DNA of 5,130 nt from Roseiflexaceae bacterium (GTDB lineage: Bacteria > Chloroflexota > Chloroflexia > Chloroflexales > Roseiflexaceae). Position 1 is the stretch's first letter, and each line of letters begins with the position of its first letter. Positions 1 to 5,130 of the stretch are shown one piece after another. The DNA lies in the NCBI GenBank assembly GCA_014381165.1, contig JACMIM010000753.1:1-5130 (forward strand). Reading direction: 5' to 3'. Below the pieces are notes generated by a model, which searched no databases, was not told where the DNA came from, and worked only from the letters and a program-made list of their open reading frames with translations. The translations under genes and the position numbers were made by a program.

Positions 1-1
1 C

Positions 2-631
2 CTCGGCGAGCGGGTGCATCTTGCCGAACCGCAGGTCGATCTCGCTATGCACATTACCGATGTGGTGAACCTGATCACGTATGAAGAACTGCGCGATGTC
101 GTCCTCGTCGGACACAGCTATGCGGGCCTGGTCATTACCGGCGTCGCCGACCGCATCCCGGAGCGCATCGCGCGGCTCGTCTACGTGGATACGGCACCGC
201 TCCCGGATGGCGTCGCGCAGATTGAATTCAACCCACCGGAGGTGCGCCGTGCCCAGGAGCGACAGGTCGCGGAGCAAGGCGAGGGCTGGCGGTTACCGCT
301 GCCACCGTGGGAGGTGTTAGACGAAGGATCGATGCTCGCTGGGCTTGGCGATGGCGAGCGCCGCTTGATGCGCGGGCGGGCCGTCGACCAACCGTTTCGC
401 ACGGCAACGCAGCCATTGCAGTTGACGAACCCGGCGCGCGAGAAGCTGCCGAAGACCGCTATCTGGTGTCCGTTTTCTGCCGCACAGGTGCAGGAGTTGA
501 TCGCCTCCGGCCAGCCGCTCTTCGGCGCGCTCGCTGGCCCAGACTGGCAGTTCATCGAGCTGCCTACCAGCCACTGGCCCATGTTTTCGCGGCCGCGCGA
601 TCTGGCCGATCTGCTGCGCACCCTGGCGTAA
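2..631 (+). CDS. Alpha/beta hydrolase (EstA-like esterase family), 5'-truncated by window edge
   Basis: This is the C-terminal 209 codons of a serine hydrolase of the alpha/beta fold. The frame is open from base 2, so the true start lies to the left; the GTG at 14 is internal because family-like residues (LGER) precede it in frame. The nucleophile elbow GHSYAG places the catalytic Ser at bases 116-118. The motif LPTSHWPMFSRP near the C-terminus places the catalytic His at 572-574. The stretch VYVDTAPLPDG after the elbow is typical of this small cytosolic esterase group. The oxyanion-hole strand with its HG motif would lie outside the window. A catalytic acid is not obvious by eye. The substrate cannot be told from sequence; family members act on esters, and many are uncharacterised. 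No gene follows for about 270 bases, so it is not clearly in an operon with the downstream genes. The family call is firm and the function is not. Confidence 0.9.
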   Translation, partial: LGERVHLAEPQVDLAMHITDVVNLITYEELRDVVLVGHSYAGLVITGVADRIPERIARLVYVDTAPLPDGVAQIEFNPPEVRRAQERQVAEQGEGWRLPLPPWEVLDEGSMLAGLGDGERRLMRGRAVDQPFRTATQPLQLTNPAREKLPKTAIWCPFSAAQVQELIASGQPLFGALAGPDWQFIELPTSHWPMFSRPRDLADLLRTLA

Positions 632-904
632 CCGTAGCATTGCGCTGGGCAGAGTGCGCCATTCATGGGCTCAGCAGGCTCGCAGGCCGCTGCGGATGCA
701 ACGTCCCTGCCCCCCCGCTGGACACGCTGATCCGCTCGGCCAGCCGGGCCAGCGAGCTTGGTGCGCGCGAGGATGAAGCGATGCCGGAATGCTGCTCATT
801 ACTGTCGCGCAGCGACAATTACCATGCTGCCGAATAAGGCGCTGCGCCTGGCCACCTACCGCATACGATTCGCCTCGTTCAGTCTTTTACCAAGGATCGT
901 GAGT
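632..904. other. Intergenic stretch with no supported gene; weak inverted repeats
   Basis: I find no coding region with family-like sequence here. Two possible stem-loops follow the hydrolase. One lies at 734-757, with GCTC/GAGC and GGCC/GGCC arms and a small bulge, inside a wider CGCTGG/CCAGCG pair at 716-721 and 749-754. The other is at 803-817, with a perfect TGTCGC/GCGACA stem and a three-base loop. Neither is followed by a T run, so neither is a convincing intrinsic terminator. No promoter could be assigned. Confidence 0.35.
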
Positions 905-976
905 ATGGATGACCAAGAACGGCAGGCCACGTTCATAGCAGCGTTGACTACAATCGATCGGCGCATGCTGCACTGA
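905..976 (+). pseudogene. Probable 5' remnant of a lost hypothetical gene (23 codons)
   Basis: An AAGGA at 892-896 sits eight bases before an ATG at 905, a well-spaced ribosome binding site. The encoded peptide starts MDDQERQATFIAALTT and then ends after seven more codons at a TGA. From memory, this opening resembles the N-terminus of a family of hypothetical membrane proteins in GC-rich bacteria, in which the same start continues for well over 100 residues. After codon 16 the resemblance is lost, as expected if a deletion removed the body of the gene and left its translation start. It could instead be a real small peptide or leader; with 23 codons this cannot be settled by eye. It lies 69 bases before the next gene. 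Confidence 0.35.
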
Positions 977-1045
977 TGGTCACTATCCACCCCGTACCGC
1001 CGATGATTCAAGAAGACTCGGTAGCAGGGGCACAAAGGAAACACA

Positions 1046-1426
1046 ATGACAAACACGATTCGCCTGTTCATGTTGCTCGAGGCCGCCACCTTTGTGGTTG
1101 CTGCCCTGGTTCACGCCGGCGTGTTCATTACTGGGTACGCACACCAACAAGCCGCCATTGCGGAGGGCGTGATTGCCCTGGTGCTGTTGGGAGGCGTCGT
1201 GGTGACCTGGATTCGCCCGGCGTGGCTGTGGCACGCGGGCATGGCCGCCCAGGGGTTTGCCCTGCTTGGAACGCTCGTCGGACTGTTCACAATTGCCGTA
1301 GGGATCGGGCCGCGCACTATTCCTGACATCGCCTACCACATTGGTATCGTGATGGTGCTCGTGTGGGGGTTGCGCGTCACGATGCGGGCACGCCCTGAGC
1401 GCGTAACCTACGCACCACAAGCCTGA
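1046..1426 (+). CDS. Small four-helix integral membrane protein, unknown function
   Basis: This 126-residue protein starts at ATG 1046 behind an AAAGGA at 1034-1039, a good ribosome binding site six bases upstream. It is strongly hydrophobic, with four likely membrane helices near residues 7-29, 36-56, 63-87 and 95-113, and an Arg-rich C-terminal tail (RVTMRARPERV) likely to be cytoplasmic. Polar residues in or next to the helices, E12, E40, H63, D94 and H98, are possible functional positions. The hydrophobic core resembles small uncharacterised membrane proteins of Chloroflexota and Actinobacteria (recalled, not searched). No signal peptide, cysteine or known ligand motif is visible. It ends 42 bases before the preferred start of the ABC1-type kinase gene on the same strand, with no terminator between, so the two are probably co-transcribed and may act in the same membrane. 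I do not recognise a function. Confidence 0.85.
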   Translation: MTNTIRLFMLLEAATFVVAALVHAGVFITGYAHQQAAIAEGVIALVLLGGVVVTWIRPAWLWHAGMAAQGFALLGTLVGLFTIAVGIGPRTIPDIAYHIGIVMVLVWGLRVTMRARPERVTYAPQA

Positions 1427-1451
1427 TTGAGGAATAGCGCCGTTGCGCATG

Positions 1452-1457
1452 AAGGAG
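1452..1457 (+). promoter_or_regulatory. Ribosome binding site that selects the TTG start at 1469
   Basis: AAGGAG lies 11 bases before TTG 1469. The alternative in-frame TTG at 1427, directly after the stop of the upstream gene, has no Shine-Dalgarno-like sequence before it and would place this AAGGAG inside the coding region. The spacing is at the long end of normal. Confidence 0.6.
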
Positions 1458-1468
1458 AACCCATACAG

Positions 1469-3526
1469 TTGCGCATCCATCATATAATCCGCTGGCTCGC
1501 GCTCATCGGCACACTCACGACGAGTGCGTGTGCCGCACCAGCGCGCTTTCAACAAGATCCCCCATCCCCGCTAGAACTCATCCTCGGTCTGTGTTTTTTC
1601 GCCGTGGTCTTGACAGCATTAGGATGGCTCGGCGGACGTCTGCTTGGCGGACGGCCATCATGGCGTCGCGCACTACTTGCCGCCTTGGTGGGCGTCTTCA
1701 CTGGCGGGGCCTTCGCCTGGAACGTCGCATCACAAACGACCTCGGTGAACGAGGTCAATCCGCTCACCATCTATACCGTGGCATTACTGGTGACGATGGT
1801 CGTGCTTGTGCTGCTCGAACTGGTGGTTGTTCGACCTGCTACGCCAGCGCTTGCGGGCGCTGCGGTATTTCCCCATCCCCATCAACCCCTCCGCGAGCGG
1901 CTGGCGCGTACACCGCGCTACGGTAAGATTGTCTGGCTTGCAGTCCGGTACGGCATGTGGCCGTATCTGCGCGGCCACTGGAAGGAATCGTCGCGTCGCC
2001 AGCAGCCGGCGCTCGCGGTCAACATCCGCATGGCGCTCGAAGACGCTGGCGGTGCCTTTGTGAAGTTGGGACAAATGCTCTCGACGCGGCCTGACATCAT
2101 ACCGCCAATCCTCGCGGCAGAGCTTGCGCGGTTGCAGGATGACATCACGCCCGTCCCATACGCCGTGATCGCGTCACTCCTCACCGAAGAACTTGGGGTC
2201 GCGCCCACAGCGTATTTTGCGGCATTTGATGCCACGCCCCTCGCAGCTGCCTCCATCGCCCAAGTCCATCGGGCGCAGCTCCAATCCGGGGAGCAGGTTG
2301 TCGTAAAAATTCAACGGCCAGGTATCCGTGACACCATCAACAGCGACATCGCTATTTTGCTCGGGCTGGCGCGGGTGGCGGAGCGGCGTACTGCCTGGGG
2401 CCGCGCAATGGGGGTGACCACGCTTGCGGAGCGGTTTGCCGAAGTGCTGACGGAAGAACTCGATTTTTGTATCGAAGCGCGCAACACCATGACGATTGCG
2501 GCGCTGCATGACGAGCCGACCATCTGTATTCCAGCCATTTTCGAGCCGGCGTCAAGTCAGCAGGTGCTGATCCAGGAGTGGATGGATGGCGTCAATGTGC
2601 GTGACGCCGAGCCGCTTTTCAATCAATTCAATGGTGATCGCACCGCGCTAGCGCGCGCATTGCTGCGGTGCATAGCGCGCCAAATCTTGATCAGTGGAAC
2701 CTTTCATGCCGATCTCCATCCGGGGAATGTATTAGTGCTGCACGACGGGCGGCTTGCACTGATTGATTTCGGCCAAGTCGGACGCCTTGATGCGCTGCAG
2801 CAGACCGCTCTGCGCGGGATGCTGGTCGCATTTGAACGCCGTGATGCCGCGCTGTTATGCGATGCGTTGTTAGACATTGCCGATGTCGATATAGCCAGTA
2901 ATCATGAGCGCTTAGAGCGGATACTCGCGCAGTTTCTGATTCGTCACACCGGGCCTGGCATGACGCCAGATGCGAAGCTGTTTACCGAGCTGTTCCGTAT
3001 CCTGCTCGCGCACGGTCTGGCGTTTCCGCCGGACATTGGCGGCGTGTTTCGGGCGCTGGTTACCTTAGAGAACACGCTGAACCTGATTGCACCTCAGTTC
3101 CCCATTATTGATGAAACGCGCCTGCTTGCCCGCTCCTGGATGCAGGAGTCGTTCACGCCGGCGGCACTCCAGAAGACATTGACCGATGAATTGCGTGGAC
3201 TGCTGCCGGTGCTGCGACAACTGCCGAAGCGGTTTGAGAGCATCACACGGGCGGCTGAGCGCGGCGAATTAACCATGAATGTGCGCATCTTTGCCGATGC
3301 ACGCGACGTGCACATGCTATCTCATTTGGTCAGTCAGGTGGTGCTTGCGGTGCTGGGTGCCGCCCTTGGACTCATGGGTGTTGTCTTACTTGGCGGCACG
3401 GGAGGACCTGGGTTGACGGACAGTCTCAGCGTGCTCCACGCGTTCGGCTATTTCAGCCTCGTCACAAGCGTTATGCTGATCTTGCGTGTGATTGTAACGA
3501 TTGCGCGCGAACGATCGATTACGTAG
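1469..3526 (+). CDS. ABC1/UbiB/AarF family atypical protein kinase with N-terminal membrane domain
   Basis: From TTG 1469 the product has 685 residues (699 if TTG 1427 is used). The ABC1 kinase-like signature is complete: KLGQMLSTRPD at 199-209, the Ala-rich nucleotide loop AAAS at 259-262, invariant Lys in VVVKIQRPG at 280, the ELD of the ExD motif at 330-332, the catalytic loop HADLHPGN at 413-420 (Asp 415, Asn 420), and DFG at 433-435. No key residue is missing. Family members (UbiB, Coq8/ADCK) support isoprenoid quinone biosynthesis or lipid handling at membranes, probably as ATPases; the role here is inferred, and the quinone could be menaquinone. Two C-terminal helices (about 618-642 and 655-677) are the usual membrane anchor. 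Unlike UbiB of about 546 residues, this protein has an extra N-terminal region: a signal-like segment MRIHHIIRWLALIGTLTTSAC, then three predicted helices near 36-56, 67-85 and 100-122. It is probably in one operon with the small membrane protein upstream. The gene looks intact. Confidence 0.93.
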   Translation: MRIHHIIRWLALIGTLTTSACAAPARFQQDPPSPLELILGLCFFAVVLTALGWLGGRLLGGRPSWRRALLAALVGVFTGGAFAWNVASQTTSVNEVNPLTIYTVALLVTMVVLVLLELVVVRPATPALAGAAVFPHPHQPLRERLARTPRYGKIVWLAVRYGMWPYLRGHWKESSRRQQPALAVNIRMALEDAGGAFVKLGQMLSTRPDIIPPILAAELARLQDDITPVPYAVIASLLTEELGVAPTAYFAAFDATPLAAASIAQVHRAQLQSGEQVVVKIQRPGIRDTINSDIAILLGLARVAERRTAWGRAMGVTTLAERFAEVLTEELDFCIEARNTMTIAALHDEPTICIPAIFEPASSQQVLIQEWMDGVNVRDAEPLFNQFNGDRTALARALLRCIARQILISGTFHADLHPGNVLVLHDGRLALIDFGQVGRLDALQQTALRGMLVAFERRDAALLCDALLDIADVDIASNHERLERILAQFLIRHTGPGMTPDAKLFTELFRILLAHGLAFPPDIGGVFRALVTLENTLNLIAPQFPIIDETRLLARSWMQESFTPAALQKTLTDELRGLLPVLRQLPKRFESITRAAERGELTMNVRIFADARDVHMLSHLVSQVVLAVLGAALGLMGVVLLGGTGGPGLTDSLSVLHAFGYFSLVTSVMLILRVIVTIARERSIT

Positions 3527-3532
3527 ACTTAA

Positions 3533-3664
3533 GCGGTGCAACGCCCATCGCTCCCATCGCTCCCATCGGTGCATCGAGCAATTCTGGTGTGGCTCCTCCA
3601 AGATCTCGCACATTGGTGGGTTAAGACCAATCAGATTACTGCGTTCCAATCACGTCGCTGTTGA
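3533..3664 (+). pseudogene. C-terminal remnant of an IS701-like transposase
   Basis: In this frame 43 codons and a TGA encode AVQRPSLPSLPSVHRAILVW followed by LLQDLAHWWVKTNQITAFQ and SRRC. After removing one extra LPS, 35 of 40 residues match the C-terminus of the transposase on the opposite strand at 4040-4162. An in-frame TAA at 3530 and the kinase stop at 3524 precede it, so nothing upstream of about 3533 belongs to the transposase and there is no start codon. It is the tail end of an old IS copy whose body has been lost. The match continues past the stop into non-coding IS sequence, which shows it came as part of an element. The junction is six bases after the kinase gene, so that event may have removed the kinase gene's native downstream sequence. 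Confidence 0.85.
3544..3570 (+). repeat. Three tandem copies of a 9-bp unit
   Basis: CCCATCGCT occurs at 3544-3552 and 3553-3561, followed by CCCATCGGT at 3562-3570. In the transposase remnant these encode an extra Leu-Pro-Ser. The related copy on the other strand has only two diverged units here, so one nine-base unit was probably gained in this copy. Confidence 0.85.
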
Positions 3665-3721
3665 TACGCCATTTACTAACAAAGTAGTAGTAGCAATGGA
3701 GCAGAAAGTTTGGTTAAGCGA

Positions 3722-3982
3722 TATAGGTAAATTTATTCCCACCAGAGTGCTGAACAGCTCCTCATCGCCTATGCAGCATGACCGAGATTTTCTACTACCA
3801 AATGGTTTCGACAACACAACACTAAGGAGTAGGACAGTACCCTTTCGAACATAATTTCGGTCAATGGCTTGGTCATTGGAACTGCATTATCCGATAGCTA
3901 TCAGGAATCGCAAGGTATTGTCCAAACATAACGTAAGTTGTGTTGAAGTGAACTTCGTTACATCCGTATATTCTACACGTTC
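3722..3982. other. Spacer between two IS ends; candidate IS tips and a short palindrome
   Basis: No coding region is supported here and the base composition is visibly more AT-rich than in the genes. Two further inverted pairs share nearly one centre: CAACACAAC at 3812-3820 with GTTGTGTTG at 3937-3945, and GGACAGTACC at 3832-3841 with GGTATTGTCC at 3914-3923. They may be the outer ends of the two IS copies, which would leave about 72 bases of original sequence (3842-3913) between them. Those 72 bases contain the perfect palindrome GATAGCTATC at 3893-3902. Each pair alone could be chance; their shared centre is the only added support. Confidence 0.35.
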
Positions 3983-4162
3983 TCGCTTAAGCGTGTTTCC
4001 TGTTCCGTTGCTACTACTACTTCGTTAGTAAGTAGCGTATCAACAGCGACGCGATTGGAATGCAGTAATCTGGTTCGTCTCAAGCCACCAGCGTGCCAAA
4101 TCCTGAAGGAGCCACAGCAGGATTGCACGGTGAACCGACGGCAGCGTGGGGCGTTGTACCGC
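3983..4162 (-). repeat. Right arm of the diverged inverted repeat (IS 3' end)
   Basis: This is the reverse-complement partner of 3533-3721, shorter by the nine-base unit. It holds the true C-terminus of the transposase, its TGA at 4040-4042 (read on the - strand) and about 57 bases of downstream IS sequence. The arm includes a CGCTTAAGCG palindrome near 3985-3994, flanked by ACACG and CGTGT, which could form a small hairpin. Confidence 0.9.
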
Positions 4163-4165
4163 AGG
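4040..4165 (-). pseudogene. Out-of-frame true C-terminus of the IS701-like transposase
   Basis: Read one base shifted from the main frame, this segment encodes 41 residues (PAVQRPTLPSVHRAILLWLL, then QDLARWWLETNQITAFQ and SRRC) ending in TGA. The facing remnant at 3533-3664 encodes the same tail with five substitutions in 40 residues, which shows that this frame was the one under selection. Removing one T from the - strand T7 run would join it to the main frame as AAGSFFPAVQRP. Confidence 0.85.
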
Positions 4166-5130
4166 GAAAAAAAGACCCAGCCGCACGTTCCGGCTCGGTC
4201 ATGCGCTGTTGCACGAGAAAGCTATAGGCCAACATCACCAGCGCAATATGGCGATGGAAGCCGTCCCAGCGCCGTCCCTGGTAATCACCAAGCCCACATT
4301 CTTGTTTGGCATCTTCATAGAACTGTTCAATCGGCCAGCGTGCCCGTACATACGTCGTGAGTTGAACGAGCGTGGTATCAGCTGACAGGTTGCTCCAGTA
4401 GTACTTGATTTCCTCCGCTTTGCCCGCCACCGGGCGCTCGCCAACTAACCATCCTTCCGCGCTCGTGTAGACCCGAAAGTCGTCGAGGCTGCGCCCGGCT
4501 TCGCCGGTGCCCATGTGCATCCGTATCGCCACGAATTGCTGCTGCATCACCCCTTTGCTGCCGGTACGCCAGGTAACTGTTTGCCATTGGCTTGCGGGCA
4601 AGGCGTCGAGGACAGCGTATGCCACATATAAAGGTGCCGGATGCGCTTTCCGCGGGCGTCCGCCTTTGCCAGTTGCCAGCGGTGTCGTGCCTGGTGTTGT
4701 CTTAACCTCATCGGGCTGCCGCACACCAAACGCTGTATCAACCCCACACACATAGGTAAGGTTGCGTGCTTCTAACCCTTTGATAAAGCTTGCGACGCGC
4801 CCATACCCAGCGTCGGCGAGTACCATACGAAATGGCACGTGCCACGCCCGTGCCTGATCAATCACCGCGAGTGCGAGGTCGTGTTTGGTTTGCGCTTTTA
4901 CAGCAGTAGGAATACGCGCACGTTGCCGACGCTCCTGGTCGTCAAGCCAGTCGGCAGGCACAAACAGGCGACCAGTCACGGGCCAGTGGAGCGGCGTTTG
5001 TGTTGTTGCATCATCAGCAATGTACTCTGCTGTCACCAACGTCTGGCAATTCGCGACTTTGCCCAATGCACCACAATACTGTCGTCCAACACCAACCGAA
5101 GCGCGTCCTTGTTTGGGAAACGTCGTATCG
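4080..5130 (-). CDS. IS701-like DDE transposase, 5' end outside window, frameshifted before C-terminus
   Basis: The frame is open through the right edge, so the TTG at 5066 is internal. The 21 codons before it read DTTFPKQGRASVGVGRQYCG, the conserved first catalytic block of IS701-type enzymes, with its Asp at 5127-5129. The second catalytic Asp is in VLADAGYG (4812-4814). The Glu is in WPIEQFYEDAKQ (4326-4328), in the spacing R-x3-E-x6-K seen in related IS4-type enzymes, followed by HRHIALVMLAYSFL. The enzyme would cut and join the IS ends. After EPERAAGSFF the frame reads PCGTTPHAAVGSPCNPAVAP and stops at 4080. This tail does not look like the family; the proper C-terminus lies in another frame (4040-4165). 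All three DDE residues are upstream of the shift. The copy may be inactivated, or the shift may be a sequencing error or a programmed event. Confidence 0.88.
   Translation of the reverse strand, partial: DTTFPKQGRASVGVGRQYCGALGKVANCQTLVTAEYIADDATTQTPLHWPVTGRLFVPADWLDDQERRQRARIPTAVKAQTKHDLALAVIDQARAWHVPFRMVLADAGYGRVASFIKGLEARNLTYVCGVDTAFGVRQPDEVKTTPGTTPLATGKGGRPRKAHPAPLYVAYAVLDALPASQWQTVTWRTGSKGVMQQQFVAIRMHMGTGEAGRSLDDFRVYTSAEGWLVGERPVAGKAEEIKYYWSNLSADTTLVQLTTYVRARWPIEQFYEDAKQECGLGDYQGRRWDGFHRHIALVMLAYSFLVQQRMTEPERAAGSFFPCGTTPHAAVGSPCNPAVAPSGFGTLVA
4167..4173 (-). other. A7/T7 homopolymer at the transposase frame change
   Basis: Seven A on the + strand (seven T in the transposase sense) lie exactly between the conserved main frame and the conserved C-terminal frame. 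One base fewer restores a continuous protein. Such runs are prone to replication slippage, to sequencing indels, and to transcriptional slippage in some IS elements. Confidence 0.8.

Larger units (their letters stand above)
3533..3721 (+). repeat. Left arm of a diverged inverted repeat (IS 3' end)
   Basis: This arm pairs with 3983-4162. It covers the last 43 transposase codons and about 57 bases past the stop codon. Over 3632-3700 there are only six mismatches in 69 positions and no gap, and all six are transitions. A GTAGTAGTAGCAA segment is kept in both arms. Similarity fades after the shared TTAAGCGA ending at 3721. Confidence 0.9.
3914..5130 (-). mobile_element. IS701-like insertion sequence, incomplete at right window edge
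   Basis: The element contains a nearly full-length DDE transposase on the - strand plus its non-coding 3' end. Its certain left limit is about 3983, where similarity to the facing copy fades. A possible tip is GGTATTGTCC at 3914, which resembles the inverted GGACAGTACC at 3832-3841 from the facing copy. The 5' end and other terminal repeat lie right of the window, so target-site duplications cannot be tested here. Confidence 0.7.

Noticed and set aside
181..666. Open frame of 161 codons on the - strand
   Set aside because: It lies antisense to the hydrolase, which has clear catalytic motifs. The translation is rich in Arg, Ser, Pro and Cys and low in structure, typical of a shadow frame in GC-rich DNA.
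803..820. TGTCGC/GCGACA hairpin as a terminator for the hydrolase
   Set aside because: It lies about 170 bases after the stop codon, the stem is only six base pairs, and no T run follows.
944..990. TTGACT at 944-949 as a -35 promoter box for the membrane protein gene
   Set aside because: No acceptable -10 box lies 16-18 bases downstream; the nearest loosely similar sequences are more than 20 bases away.
1427..1468. TTG at 1427 as the kinase start, coupled to the upstream stop codon
   Set aside because: It has no ribosome binding site, and the AAGGAG at 1452-1457 would then be inside the gene. TTG 1469 gives a sensible signal-like N-terminus. It remains possible.
983..1555. Open frame of 190 codons on the - strand
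   Set aside because: It is antisense to the small membrane protein and the start of the kinase. It has a shadow-like composition rich in His, Arg, Gln and Asn and no recognisable motif.
3501..3854. Open frame of 117 codons on the + strand across the kinase end and the spacer
   Set aside because: It runs through the kinase tail, the transposase remnant in the wrong frame and the spacer. The recognisable protein there is in a different frame.
3779..3863. Inverted TGACCGAGATT/AATTTCGGTCA pair as the ends of a miniature transposable element
   Set aside because: Only 10 of 11 bases match, the rest of the ends do not, and one such match is not unlikely by chance in a few hundred bases.

Overview
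The window is about 5.1 kb of GC-rich bacterial DNA. It holds three ordinary chromosomal genes on the + strand (bases 1-3526), followed by a lower-GC patch built from two related insertion-sequence (IS) ends facing each other (bases about 3533-5130). The protein styles suggest Chloroflexota or a similar GC-rich soil or mat bacterium: an EstA-like alpha/beta hydrolase, a small four-helix membrane protein, a UbiB/ABC1 kinase with an extra N-terminal membrane domain, and an IS701-like transposase. That placement is an inference from recalled family resemblance, not a search result.

Layout. Bases 2-631 are the C-terminal part of an alpha/beta hydrolase whose start lies left of the window. Bases 632-1045 have no complete gene. 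They contain weak hairpins and, at 905-976, a good ribosome binding site and start codon leading into only 23 codons, which looks like the leftover 5' end of a lost gene. Bases 1046-1426 encode a small four-helix membrane protein. Close behind it, 1469-3526 encode a full ABC1/UbiB/AarF-type atypical kinase with about three predicted membrane segments before the kinase domain and two after it. These two genes probably form one transcription unit.

Six bases after the kinase stop codon begins the last 43 codons of a transposase (3533-3664, + strand). Facing it on the - strand is a much longer copy of a related IS701-like transposase that runs off the right edge (4040-5130). Its main reading frame stops at 4080, but the conserved C-terminus, shared with the left remnant at 35 of 40 residues, continues in another frame to 4040. 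A run of seven A (4167-4173) lies exactly where the frame changes. The two copies form a diverged, tail-to-tail inverted repeat that continues past both stop codons into non-coding IS-end sequence, with about 260 bp of spacer between them.

I see no CRISPR array, tRNA, rRNA, defence system or other new multigene system. The most informative observations are the hidden frame of the transposase C-terminus, the paired IS ends, and the membrane-domain extension of the kinase.
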